Shown here piece by piece: positions 38,999 through 47,128 of a stretch of DNA of 64,000 nucleotides. Source of the stretch: Streptococcus devriesei DSM 19639 (lineage in GTDB: Bacteria > Bacillota > Bacilli > Lactobacillales > Streptococcaceae); the NCBI RefSeq assembly GCF_000423725.1, contig NZ_KE384084.1, positions 446,222 to 510,221 of the forward strand. The letters are read 5' to 3'. Every line of letters begins with the position of its first letter. Position 1 is the first letter of the stretch. The notes under the pieces are model-generated. The model worked only from the letters and a program-made list of their open reading frames with translations. It ran no database searches and had not been told where the DNA came from. The position numbers and the translations under genes were made by a program.

Positions 38999-39019
38999 TT
39001 CAGCACCCCCATTTCATCA

Positions 39020-39037
39020 ATGTGAACCAATTCACAA
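39020..39037. promoter_or_regulatory. Candidate Rex operator
   Basis: ATGTGAACCAATTCACAA matches the Rex consensus TTGTGAA-N4-TTCACAA at 13 of 14 defined positions (only the first base differs). It lies in the predicted 5' UTR of the shikimate-reduction operon, about 20-35 bases after the expected transcription start, so bound Rex would block elongation when NADH is low. Confidence 0.75.
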
Positions 39038-39038
39038 T

Positions 39039-39052
39039 AAAAAACGCTTTCA
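39039..39052 (-). promoter_or_regulatory. Candidate cre site (CcpA)
   Basis: On the minus strand TGAAAGCGTTTTTT fits the core of the cre consensus (TGWAANCGNTNWCA) except the last two bases. It begins within a few bases of the expected transcription start, the usual place for catabolite repression. Confidence 0.5.
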
Positions 39053-39061
39053 TCTATTAAA

Positions 39062-39091
39062 AGTATACTGCTTTTTGATAAATTAATCCAA
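39062..39091 (-). promoter_or_regulatory. Promoter of the shikimate-reduction operon
   Basis: On the minus strand TTGGAT (39086-39091) and TATACT (39062-39067) with an 18-bp spacer. The -35 lies inside the LysR-type palindrome. Confidence 0.55.
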
Positions 39092-39117
39092 TCTATTTTT
39101 TAAATAGAATTTATCAA
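39075..39117. promoter_or_regulatory. Palindromic operator between the LysR gene and the operon
   Basis: TTGATAAATT (39075-39084) and AATTTATCAA (39108-39117) are perfect inverted arms. Inside is a second palindrome TCTATTT/AAATAGA (39092-39098/39102-39108). Another TTTATCAA follows at 39123-39130. Such nested symmetric sites between a divergent LysR gene and its target are typical LTTR binding sites. Confidence 0.7.
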
Positions 39118-39141
39118 CTTTATTTATCAAATAAAAAAGAG

Positions 39142-39147
39142 TATAAT
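39142..39147 (+). promoter_or_regulatory. -10 box of the LysR gene
   Basis: TATAAT 28 bases before the LysR start codon; the -35 region overlaps the end of the palindrome, consistent with autoregulation. Confidence 0.5.
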
Positions 39148-39174
39148 AGATAAAAAAATAGTAAAGAGCAAAAA

Positions 39175-40080
39175 ATGAATATCCAGCAATTAAACTATTT
39201 TATCGCTTTAGCTGAAAACGAGCACATGACCAAAACGGCCCAAGACCTGAACATCTCCCAGCCCAGCTTAAGCTATACGATTTCGGAGCTTGAAAAAGAA
39301 CTTGGCGTTCCCTTATTTAAAAAAACGGGCAGAAATATCCGCTTGACCAAGTATGGGAACTACTATTATCAATATGTCAGGCAAGCCCTAAAGCTGCTTT
39401 CCCAAGCGAAAAAAACTATTAGCGATGATATCCATCCGTCCGTCGGAAAAATTGATTTTGGTTTTATATATACCATGGGAGCGGTCAATGCGCCTCAGGT
39501 TACCAAAACTTTTTTAGAAACCAATCCAGACGTCCGCTTTTCTTTTAAGCAAAATAATTCGAATAATCTCCTCCAAGATCTGCGTGATGAAATTCTTGAC
39601 GTCATCTTTGTATCTCATGTTGAAGGCTATGAGGATATCCATTTTGAACCACTGTTAACTGAAAAAATTATCGTCGCTGCACCGCTGCAGCATCCCATCA
39701 GTCAAAAAGACCTTATTTCTCTCGAAGAACTTGCTGAACATAACTTGGTCTATTACAATCATTCCAGCGGGTTAAGGTCCTATCTTGATCAGCTATTTCA
39801 GGAAGCGCACTTAACCATTTCCAGCAACATCGAAGTGGAAGACGACCAGACTGTATTGGGATTTGTATCCAGAGGCTTCGGACTTGCGATTATGCCGGAT
39901 ATTCCTACGATTAAAGCCTTCCCTGTTAAAACTCTCAAAATCAGCAATCCCATAAGCCCCAGAATTATTTATTTAGCAACCAGAAAGAATGCCTATCTTT
40001 CTCCCACGCTAAAAAAATTCAAAGCATTTTGTCTGTCTTACTTTAATTCAGATAAGGCCAAAAAAACCTCGAAACACTAA
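39175..40080 (+). CDS. LysR-family regulator of the shikimate-reduction cluster
   Basis: A 301-residue LTTR. Residues 1-60 are the HTH (MNIQQLNYFIALAENEHMTKTAQDLNISQPSLSYTISELEKELGVPLF); from about 90 on is a periplasmic-binding-like effector domain (IDFGFIYTMGAVNAPQ, LVYYNHSSGLRSYLDQLF, GFGLAIMPDIP). It is divergent from the MFS/aroE/aroD/reductase operon, with a nested palindrome between. The likely co-inducer is a pathway intermediate such as shikimate or quinate (inference). Confidence 0.9.
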   Translation: MNIQQLNYFIALAENEHMTKTAQDLNISQPSLSYTISELEKELGVPLFKKTGRNIRLTKYGNYYYQYVRQALKLLSQAKKTISDDIHPSVGKIDFGFIYTMGAVNAPQVTKTFLETNPDVRFSFKQNNSNNLLQDLRDEILDVIFVSHVEGYEDIHFEPLLTEKIIVAAPLQHPISQKDLISLEELAEHNLVYYNHSSGLRSYLDQLFQEAHLTISSNIEVEDDQTVLGFVSRGFGLAIMPDIPTIKAFPVKTLKISNPISPRIIYLATRKNAYLSPTLKKFKAFCLSYFNSDKAKKTSKH

Positions 40081-40135
40081 TGTTTCTGACAGCTATAGAG
40101 AAGCTTATCTGCCATTACAAATGTAAAACAGCATA

Positions 40136-40155
40136 AAAATTTTGGGAACTATATA
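40136..40155 (+). repeat. 20-bp repeat, left copy (AAAATTTTGGGAACTATATA)
   Basis: An identical direct copy lies at 40500-40519 and the exact inverted copy at 40539-40558. The left copy and the last inverted copy bracket the MazE-like gene as 20-bp terminal inverted repeats of a 423-bp unit. Confidence 0.75.
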
Positions 40156-40207
40156 CCATTTTACACCAGCTACAACATAGCGTAGGTTAGATAAGGAGGA
40201 ACAAGAG

Positions 40208-40483
40208 ATGAACACTCTAAAAACAGAGGAAAGACAGGTTAGAAAGTGGGGTAATGGATTAGGGCTTCATATCCCTAAAACAATCGCTGATAAGTTAGAC
40301 CTGTCTATCGGTGATAATGTAGTATTTGACATAACAGACCATGATAGCATTATGATTAAAGTAAAAAGACCTGAAAACGAGGTATTTATTCCTAAGTACA
40401 ATTTCAGCGATTTATTAAGCAGCAAAGACCAACAAGTCACTGAATTAGATTGGGGAACCCCTCAAGGGGAAGAAAGGATTTAA
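40208..40483 (+). CDS. MazE/AbrB-type antitoxin without a visible toxin
   Basis: A 91-residue protein. Residues 8-55 form a MazE/SpoVT-AbrB swapped-hairpin DNA-binding domain (QVRKWGNGLGLHIPKTIADKLDLSIGDNVVFDI). The tail is acidic (FSDLLSSKDQQVTELDWGTPQGEERI), as in antitoxins that wrap around MazF. GGAGG precedes ATG 40208. No mazF-like frame follows: the next features are an inverted repeat and a terminator. So it is an orphan, or it works on a toxin elsewhere. It lies inside a repeat-bounded unit. Confidence 0.85.
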   Translation: MNTLKTEERQVRKWGNGLGLHIPKTIADKLDLSIGDNVVFDITDHDSIMIKVKRPENEVFIPKYNFSDLLSSKDQQVTELDWGTPQGEERI

Positions 40484-40499
40484 CAACCTATGCCATTTA

Positions 40500-40558
40500 A
40501 AAATTTTGGGAACTATATATTGTGGTTGCGTAGACTGGTATATAGTTCCCAAAATTTT
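40500..40558. repeat. Long perfect inverted repeat after the MazE-like gene
   Basis: A 20-bp arm (40500-40519) and its exact complement (40539-40558) around a 19-nt loop. It would make a strong RNA hairpin at the end of the mazE-like transcript and repeats the sequence found upstream of the gene. Confidence 0.8.
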
Positions 40559-40565
40559 ATTAACC

Positions 40566-40603
40566 AAAAGGAGTGGGTATTATTGTAATTTCCCACTCCT
40601 TTT
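40566..40603. terminator. Bidirectional terminator between the MazE-like and hydroxyacid dehydrogenase genes
   Basis: AAAAGGAGTGGG (40566-40577) pairs perfectly with CCCACTCCTTTT (40592-40603). Confidence 0.8.
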
Positions 40604-40634
40604 ATGTTGCAAACGATTTTGGTAGATATTTTTA

Positions 40635-41564
40635 TTACTCAAAATCGTTTTTTAAAGCTTTATCAAGGTTGTCTCTGATAATCTTGGCAGACTCAGCAAG
40701 AGAATGTTCTTCACTTGAATTTAATTGAAGCTGACACTCTTCAATAATACCGGAACGCCCGACAACAGCAGGATAACCCAGGTAGAGGTCTTCTGCTTCA
40801 AAATAATGAGATACCGGCATCAGCTCATGAGAATCGTTTAAAACGGCTAAAACCAGACGAATCGCCGCCGTGGCAATCCCATAACTTGTATATTTTTTAC
40901 CTCTAAAAACAGTATGGCCGCCTTTCATCGACTCATACCTAACCTGATTGCGTTCTTCCGAGTTCAAGAAAGCTTGAATAGCCTGACCCTTAACTCTTAC
41001 CTGACTCCAGGCAACAAATTGAGAATTGCCGTGCTCTCCTAAATTATAACCCTCAATACTTCTTGGATCAACGCTCAGTCTGTCGCCAAGTGCCCTTTTC
41101 ATTCTGGCAGTATCCAGAAGGGTTCCTGTTCCGATAACTTTTTCACGAGGCAGACCCGTGTATTTTTGATAAAGCTGACTGATGACATCCACCGGATTCG
41201 TAATAACGATTAAGATCCCCTTAAAGCCAGATTTTTTAATCTCCTGACCGACGCCGATAACTTCCTTGCTGGTAAAAGGCAATTCTGCAAAACGGTTATC
41301 ATCTTTATTATCCTGTAAAATAATATTTCCCAATGCTGAAACAATAATATCAGCATCAGCTAAAGCACTGTAATCATTGACAATAAAATTAGCATGATAT
41401 TGAGAATTGGCCAAAGAATCCTGAAAATCAAGGGTATCAGCGACTACTTTTGCTTCATTGCTATCAATGAGAACATAATCATCAAAAATTCCCTGAGCTA
41501 TCAAACCATGTGCAACGGTGGAACCAACATGCCCCATTCCAATAATACCGATTTTCCGTGTCAT
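40635..41564 (-). CDS. L-2-hydroxyisocaproate (L-2-hydroxyacid) dehydrogenase
   Basis: A 309-residue member of the L-lactate/malate dehydrogenase family. NAD site GIIGMGHVGSTVAHGL; catalytic LDTARMKR (Arg/Asp) and NLGEHGNSQFVAWS (His). The flexible loop has DDNRFAELPFTSK in place of the lactate dehydrogenase loop, as in L-HicDH, which prefers branched or bulky 2-oxo acids. It would recycle NADH on keto acids. ATG 41564 has AGGAG 8 nt upstream. It lies alone between terminators, within the material that splits the aro operon. An AACGATTTTG/CAAAATCGTT repeat overlaps its stop. Confidence 0.87.
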   Translation of the reverse strand: MTRKIGIIGMGHVGSTVAHGLIAQGIFDDYVLIDSNEAKVVADTLDFQDSLANSQYHANFIVNDYSALADADIIVSALGNIILQDNKDDNRFAELPFTSKEVIGVGQEIKKSGFKGILIVITNPVDVISQLYQKYTGLPREKVIGTGTLLDTARMKRALGDRLSVDPRSIEGYNLGEHGNSQFVAWSQVRVKGQAIQAFLNSEERNQVRYESMKGGHTVFRGKKYTSYGIATAAIRLVLAVLNDSHELMPVSHYFEAEDLYLGYPAVVGRSGIIEECQLQLNSSEEHSLAESAKIIRDNLDKALKNDFE

Positions 41565-41620
41565 TATCATCACTCCTAACTAATTCTATTATAAAACTTT
41601 CTTGAAAAAAGAAAACCAAA

Positions 41621-41669
41621 AAAGAGTGAAAGTACCCAAAATATTTACAATCAGGTTTCATTTCACTCT
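41621..41669 (-). terminator. Terminator of the rlmI-to-ylbF aro operon block
   Basis: AGAGTGAAA (41623-41631) and TTTCACTCT (41661-41669) with AAAAAA before it, giving a T run on the minus strand. Confidence 0.6.
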
Positions 41670-41690
41670 CTTGCTTTTCAATAATAGCTT

Positions 41691-41799
41691 AAAAATCTGC
41701 TGAAATGCTGGAGCACCGCTGTGCTAAAACAATTTCCTAGCAGCGAATGACAGTTAGCTGATGCTCCTAAGCAACTCGTCTAAAAGACAGCGGATTTTT
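41691..41799. repeat. Nested imperfect inverted repeat (about 109 nt)
   Basis: AAAAATCTGCTG (41691-41702) pairs with CAGCGGATTTTT (41788-41799) allowing one G-U. Inside, GGAGCA (41710-41715) pairs with TGCTCC (41762-41767), and an inner CGCTG-CTA/TAGCAGCG stem has a 2-nt bulge. It begins 12 bases after the ylbF stop. It could be a structured 3' end or a small palindromic element. Confidence 0.45.
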
Positions 41800-41810
41800 T
41801 ATCCTGCTTT

Positions 41811-42149
41811 TTACATGAGATCTTTCATCGGCTGGAAAATAATGCGTTCAATGTCTGTCATATACACTGAAAGAGCCTGCTGAGCATCAAAATAGGGTTT
41901 TAAAACAGCGTTTGCTTCAATACGTTGGCTAAGTTCCTGCATTTCCTCCTGATGAGCTTTCGTTGGCAATTGACCAGCTTGAGCCATACTTTGCAGTTTA
42001 GTTTGAAAATCAACAAATTCTTTTAAGAGCGCTGAAGCTTGCGGATCAGCATCCACCTTCACTTTGGCATCAGCTACACTTTGATACTCAGGAAGCGACC
42101 GGATACCGCGCTCTAATTCATTAGCTAAATCATATACGTTTACTGACAT
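41811..42149 (-). CDS. YlbF-family protein
   Basis: A 112-residue all-helical protein ([47 protein letters not shown]). It belongs to the YlbF/YmcA family; in Bacillus these form the Y-complex that tunes RNase Y, though streptococcal members are less studied. It lies 10 bases after tyrA and is the last gene of this aro block, a position it also has, as I recall, in other streptococci. Confidence 0.85.
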   Translation of the reverse strand: MSVNVYDLANELERGIRSLPEYQSVADAKVKVDADPQASALLKEFVDFQTKLQSMAQAGQLPTKAHQEEMQELSQRIEANAVLKPYFDAQQALSVYMTDIERIIFQPMKDLM

Positions 42150-42159
42150 TTTTTCTCCT

Positions 42160-43266
42160 TTAATCTAAATAAACATTGTAGGTTGTATTTTGACTGATTA
42201 ATTTTTGAGCCCTGATAAGATCTGCTTCCGTTTTGAAAGAGATATGCAAAACACCGTTGATATCATCTCGGTTTTCTTCATTGATATGAATATTGACCAG
42301 AGAAGTTCCGCGCAGCAATTCCAGAATTTCCAAGATGACATTTTCTCTATCCGGAACATCCACATAGATATCGTAAAAGCTGTCAACGCCGCCTCTTTTA
42401 TGAATTTCCATCTCTTTTCGCTTTTGCCTGCCATTATCAAAAAAATGCCAAATAGCTTCTGCATCTCCTTGATCAATGAATTCAGCTATTTCATCAAGAC
42501 GTCCTTTAAAATCAGAAATTCTTTCCAAAACCGCCTCGGCATTTGACAAAAGAATACTTGTCCACATGCCGGGTTCGCTCTCAGCAATACGTGTCATATC
42601 CCGAAAACCGCCCGCAGCAAATCGATTCGTTAGCTGATGATTAACCGCATAATCACCCGCTTGCTCCATTAACCCTGAGGCCAGAATATGAGGAAAGTGG
42701 CTTATCTGACTGGTCACCTTATCATGCTCTTGGGCATCAACTTCAATAAAGCGCGCATTAAGCCCCGACAGCATTTCCTGCATTTCAAGAATGGTAGATG
42801 ATTTTGTTAAACTGCTGGGGCAGAAAATATAGTAGGCATTTTCAAAAAGATTGACATTTGCCGCAATAGCACCCGACTTGTGACTGCCGGCCATAGGATG
42901 GCTTCCTACAAACTGTACCGGTTTATGCTTAAGATATTTCTCAGCAGCTTTGACGATTTCAAACTTAGTGGAGCCTGCATCGGTAATAATGACGTTTTCT
43001 TTCAATTCCAAATTTGCCAGAATTTTGATGAAATCAATTGTCTGTTTGATGGGAACAGCTAAAATGATGACGTCAGCCAGAGGCGCAAATTCTTTGAAAT
43101 CCGCTGTTGCTTCTTCAACAATTCCGCGTTCCAAAGCAATGTTACGCGACTTGTCAGAGCGATTATAGCCGATAATTTTATAGTGAGGATGACCTCGTTT
43201 AATACCGAGAGCAAGTGAGCCGCCAATCAAGCCCAGTCCTGCAATATAAATTATTTTTTCTTCCAT
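42160..43266 (-). CDS. tyrA: Prephenate dehydrogenase
   Basis: A 368-residue enzyme for tyrosine synthesis. NAD site [18 protein letters not shown]; catalytic His in [31 protein letters not shown]. The C-terminal ACT domain ([22 protein letters not shown]) gives feedback control. I use ATG 43266 because GGAG lies 5 nt upstream; a GTG-type extension to 43323 is possible but unlikely. Between aroC and ylbF on the same strand. Confidence 0.95.
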   Translation of the reverse strand: MEEKIIYIAGLGLIGGSLALGIKRGHPHYKIIGYNRSDKSRNIALERGIVEEATADFKEFAPLADVIILAVPIKQTIDFIKILANLELKENVIITDAGSTKFEIVKAAEKYLKHKPVQFVGSHPMAGSHKSGAIAANVNLFENAYYIFCPSSLTKSSTILEMQEMLSGLNARFIEVDAQEHDKVTSQISHFPHILASGLMEQAGDYAVNHQLTNRFAAGGFRDMTRIAESEPGMWTSILLSNAEAVLERISDFKGRLDEIAEFIDQGDAEAIWHFFDNGRQKRKEMEIHKRGGVDSFYDIYVDVPDRENVILEILELLRGTSLVNIHINEENRDDINGVLHISFKTEADLIRAQKLISQNTTYNVYLD

Positions 43267-43341
43267 CTTTTCTCCACTGTCATTCCGCTTGGCCGCATTT
43301 TCCATCAGCTTTTTGCTCCCCATAGAATTCCTGAGAATTTT

Positions 43342-44508
43342 TTAAAATTCTTTGACAAATTTCCGATGACGCTCTACAGCTTCTTGTAATTCTTCCATAT
43401 TGTCAGATGAGAATTTGTCCAACACTTCTGTGGCAAGCACTGTTGCCACAACGCTTTCCATGACTACTCCTGCCGCCGGAACAGCCGTAGGATCCGAACG
43501 TTCAACGCTGGCTTTATAGGGTTCATGCGTTTCAATATCAACACTCATTAAAGGTTTATAAAGCGTTGGGATAGGTTTCATGACACCGCGAACAACAATG
43601 GGCTGACCATTAGTCATACCGCCTTCAAAACCGCCCAGATTATTTGACTTGCGGGTGTAACCATCTTCCTTGGACCAGACAATCTCGTCCATAACGTCGC
43701 TTCCTTTGAGGTAGCCGTCTTTAAAGCCCAATCCAAACTCGACACCTTTAAAGGCATTGATCGAAACAACTCCTTGAGCAATCTTAGCATCGAGCTTACG
43801 ATCCCATTGTACATAAGAACCCAGACCTGCCGGCACGCCGCCGACAACAGTCTCAATGACACCGCCAATGGTGTTGCCTTCTTTTTTGATACGATCAATA
43901 TAATCCTTGATTTCCTGCTCACGCTCTTGATTGACAATTGACACTTCAGATTGGCGGGCACGTTTTTTAATCTCAGCAACTGTTAAATGATCCGGTACAT
44001 CAATCTCAATCCCGCCAAAGACGACTACATGGCTGGCAATGTCCATATCAAGTTCTTCCAAAAGCCGCTTAGCTACAGCACCAACCGCAACACGCATGGT
44101 TGTCTCACGCGCACTGGATCTCTCTAAGCTGTTGCGCAAATCAGAAAAGCGATATTTCATCCCGCCTACCAAGTCAGCATGACCCGGACGCGGCTTGGTG
44201 AGCTTACGAATGGATTTTTTCTTTTCCTCAATATCAGCAGCACTCATGACTTCGGTCCAATTCTTAAAATCACGATTTGTGACATTGAGTGTAATCGGAC
44301 TTCCCATGGTCAAACCGTGGCGCACACCGGAAGTGATTTCTACCTGATCAGATTCAATCTTCATGCGGCCGCCGCGGCCATACCCGCCTTGACGGCGCTT
44401 AAGCTCAGCATTAATGTATTCAGCTGTCAGGGGAAGACCCGCCGGCACCCCTTCAATAATAGCTGTCAGTCGAGGGCCGTGTGACTCTCCGGCTGTAAAA
44501 TATCTCAT
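43342..44508 (-). CDS. aroC: Chorismate synthase
   Basis: A 388-residue FMN-dependent enzyme converting EPSP to chorismate. Family signatures: [49 protein letters not shown] and [21 protein letters not shown]. The long Firmicute insert is present. It starts one base after the aroB stop, so it is translationally close-coupled. Confidence 0.97.
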   Translation of the reverse strand: MRYFTAGESHGPRLTAIIEGVPAGLPLTAEYINAELKRRQGGYGRGGRMKIESDQVEITSGVRHGLTMGSPITLNVTNRDFKNWTEVMSAADIEEKKKSIRKLTKPRPGHADLVGGMKYRFSDLRNSLERSSARETTMRVAVGAVAKRLLEELDMDIASHVVVFGGIEIDVPDHLTVAEIKKRARQSEVSIVNQEREQEIKDYIDRIKKEGNTIGGVIETVVGGVPAGLGSYVQWDRKLDAKIAQGVVSINAFKGVEFGLGFKDGYLKGSDVMDEIVWSKEDGYTRKSNNLGGFEGGMTNGQPIVVRGVMKPIPTLYKPLMSVDIETHEPYKASVERSDPTAVPAAGVVMESVVATVLATEVLDKFSSDNMEELQEAVERHRKFVKEF

Positions 44509-44509
44509 C

Positions 44510-45577
44510 TCACTTCTCCAAATACTCTTTCATTTCTTGCAGACTGATCTGGTTGATAGCAGCCTGTCCTAATTGAGGAACAATCACTGTCTTAATCATC
44601 TGACCGCGGGCTTTTTTGTCGTGTTTCAACGCTTGGTACATCTTTTCGACATCCCATGGTTCATAGGCCGTCGGCAGACCGAATTTAGCACACATGGCTG
44701 CAATCTTTTCGGTTATACCCTCCGGCATCAATCCCTTTTTCTCGGCAACCCGAGACATCTGAACCATTCCGATTGCCACCGCTTCACCGTGCATCACTTT
44801 GCCATAACCAGCTGTTGCTTCAATGGCATGGCCGATAGTATGGCCAAAGTTCAAATAAAGACGAATGCCATTGTCCAGTTCGTCTTCAACGACAACCTTG
44901 CGTTTAACCTCGCAAGAACGGTAAATAATCATTTCAGAGTTATCCAAAATAGAAGCTGCAGAACCATCCAGAGCGTCCAGCTTATCCCAGAGCTCGGTAT
45001 CCGCAATTAAACCGTATTTAATAACCTCGCCCATTCCTTCAATCAGTTCACGCTGTCCAAGCGTCTTAAGCGTGTCCGGATCGATCAAAACGCCATCAGG
45101 CTGAGTAAAAGTTCCCACCATATTTTTAGCAAAAGGGGTGTTAACACCGGTTTTGCCGCCGATTGAAGAATCCACCTGTGCCGTCAGGCTGGTTGGAATC
45201 TGCAGGAAATGAATACCCCGCATGTATGTTGATGCAACAAAACCCGCCAGATCTCCGACAACACCGCCTCCCAGCGCAATGATCCCATCACTTCTGGTCA
45301 TGCCTTGCTTAACCAAAAATTCATAGGCCTTGTTAACAGTTGTCAAATTTTTACTGGCTTCACCTTCTAAGAAATCAAAAACGACTGTTTCAAAACCAGC
45401 ATCTTCAAGGCTGAGTTTAACTTTTTCAGCATAAAGGCTGCCCACACGGTTATCAGTAATAATAGCTATTTTTTGCTGCTGCCAGAGCCCTTTTACCCAC
45501 TGGCCTGCCTTAGCCAGACTGCCTTTTTCAATGATAATGTCATAAGGATTTTGAGGGAGATTAACGTTTAATTTCAT
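44510..45577 (-). CDS. aroB: 3-dehydroquinate synthase
   Basis: A 355-residue NAD- and metal-dependent enzyme making 3-dehydroquinate from DAHP. The motifs are [60 protein letters not shown] (metal His) and [10 protein letters not shown]. Part of the tight aroD-aroE-aroB-aroC cluster. Confidence 0.97.
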   Translation of the reverse strand: MKLNVNLPQNPYDIIIEKGSLAKAGQWVKGLWQQQKIAIITDNRVGSLYAEKVKLSLEDAGFETVVFDFLEGEASKNLTTVNKAYEFLVKQGMTRSDGIIALGGGVVGDLAGFVASTYMRGIHFLQIPTSLTAQVDSSIGGKTGVNTPFAKNMVGTFTQPDGVLIDPDTLKTLGQRELIEGMGEVIKYGLIADTELWDKLDALDGSAASILDNSEMIIYRSCEVKRKVVVEDELDNGIRLYLNFGHTIGHAIEATAGYGKVMHGEAVAIGMVQMSRVAEKKGLMPEGITEKIAAMCAKFGLPTAYEPWDVEKMYQALKHDKKARGQMIKTVIVPQLGQAAINQISLQEMKEYLEK

Positions 45578-45585
45578 TGAGACAC

Positions 45586-46455
45586 CTATTTTGTATTGTA
45601 TTTTTCTTCCAGTGCCTGCCAGATTTCCTGACTCGGCATTTCCTTACCCGTCCAAAGTTCAAAGGCTTCAGCCGCCTGAAAAAGAAGCATGCCTAAACCG
45701 TTAATAGCTTTTAAACCGCGGCTGCGAACCAAATGTAAAAACGGCGTTTCAAAAGGCTGATAAATAACATCTGCCACCATCAGATCTTTAGGAAATTCAA
45801 AATCATCATTAATAATCATTGATTTGCCATCCATACCTACGCTTGTGGCATTGACAAACAAATCAGATGCTAAAACCTTCTCTTGAATCAGCTGCAAATC
45901 TTCAACAGGGAAAATTTCCAGAGGAACACCTGTTTTAGCTGACAGCTCCTTGGCTTTCTCTTTGGTTTCCTGCAAAAATTCTGTTTGGTTGAAAATGTTA
46001 ATTTTTGCAGCACCATTAATAGCAGCCTGTGCAATAATTGCTGTAGCAGCTCCGCCGCCGCCGAGAATCGTCATCGTTTTATCTTTAACGTCAAAATCAG
46101 CAAACACAGCTAAGCTTCTGAAAAAACCCAGACCGTCTGTATTGTAGCCCAACAGTCTGCCCTTTCGGTTGACAACAGTATTGACTGCACCGATTAAATC
46201 GGCTGCTTGAGTCACTTCATCAAGATAGGGAATAACAGCCTGTTTGTAAGGCATGGAAATGTTAATGCCAAACATATCATAACGTCTGACATTTTCTACA
46301 GTAGCCTCAAGATCAGACTCCGGAATATCCCAAGCGACGTAAACGCCATTGACACCAGTTTTGTCAAAGGCATAGTTCTGAATAAAAGGTGAAATCGAAT
46401 GTTTAATCGGTCTTGCAACAACTGCTGCTAAACGTGTATGACCATCAATCTGCAT
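45586..46455 (-). CDS. aroE: Shikimate dehydrogenase (biosynthetic copy)
   Basis: A 289-residue AroE. Substrate residues in [16 protein letters not shown] and the Lys of [10 protein letters not shown]; nucleotide loop [50 protein letters not shown]. It differs from the second copy in the cofactor-specificity loop (NQTE versus NRDDDHY). Its start overlaps the aroD 3' end by 11 bases, so translation is coupled. This is the anabolic enzyme by position. Confidence 0.95.
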   Translation of the reverse strand: MQIDGHTRLAAVVARPIKHSISPFIQNYAFDKTGVNGVYVAWDIPESDLEATVENVRRYDMFGINISMPYKQAVIPYLDEVTQAADLIGAVNTVVNRKGRLLGYNTDGLGFFRSLAVFADFDVKDKTMTILGGGGAATAIIAQAAINGAAKINIFNQTEFLQETKEKAKELSAKTGVPLEIFPVEDLQLIQEKVLASDLFVNATSVGMDGKSMIINDDFEFPKDLMVADVIYQPFETPFLHLVRSRGLKAINGLGMLLFQAAEAFELWTGKEMPSQEIWQALEEKYNTK

Positions 46456-47122
46456 CTAAAACCTCCTTAATCTTGCGCATATCCGTCAGTGCTATTTGTC
46501 CCGGAGCGCTTTCTTGCTCGAGACTGGCAAAAGTCCAGGAACTGCCTGTCAAATCAGCTGCTAAACGCGATATCTGTCCCAATTTAGACATGGACATGGT
46601 GACATATTCCTGCTCAGGATTCAGGGTCTTGAACCCCCTTGTATAATTCATCAAATCAAGAACATCCTGCTCATTTTGAGGCATAACAGCTATCTTGACC
46701 ACACGCGGTGCCAGTGCCGTTAACTCCGAAAATACTTCCATCAGATTTTCAGGGGTTTCCTCAAAATTATGGTAGGATAAGACCAGATTAGAAAAATCAT
46801 ACATGTCTTTTAAGATTTCACGATAAGAAAAATACTCAAAGTCAATATAATCCGGCTGATAGAGTGTTGCAATATCGCGAATAATCGCAAGATATTCTTC
46901 ACTGGTCAGCGAAATATGACCGCCTTCTTTTTCTGTACGCAGGGTGAAGATCACTTCATGCCCCGCAAATTTCTCAAAAATAGCCGGAGCTACTGTCAAA
47001 ATATCGTTCTTAGCCAAATAATCAGCCCGCCATTCGATAAGATCGGCGCTGCCAATTTTTGCTAAATCAAGCTGGTTAACCTCTTCAATGTTTCGAGGCA
47101 TAACAGAAACTACTATTTTCAT
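46445..47122 (-). CDS. aroD: 3-dehydroquinate dehydratase, type I (biosynthetic copy)
   Basis: A 225-residue type I DHQase with Schiff-base Lys in [14 protein letters not shown], His in [13 protein letters not shown], and the IEWRADYL and [10 protein letters not shown] segments. It overlaps aroE and follows rlmI by 6 bases. It is shorter than the second copy (225 versus 251 residues), as is usual for streptococcal biosynthetic AroD. Confidence 0.95.
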   Translation of the reverse strand: MKIVVSVMPRNIEEVNQLDLAKIGSADLIEWRADYLAKNDILTVAPAIFEKFAGHEVIFTLRTEKEGGHISLTSEEYLAIIRDIATLYQPDYIDFEYFSYREILKDMYDFSNLVLSYHNFEETPENLMEVFSELTALAPRVVKIAVMPQNEQDVLDLMNYTRGFKTLNPEQEYVTMSMSKLGQISRLAADLTGSSWTFASLEQESAPGQIALTDMRKIKEVLDAD

Positions 47123-47128
47123 GAATAA

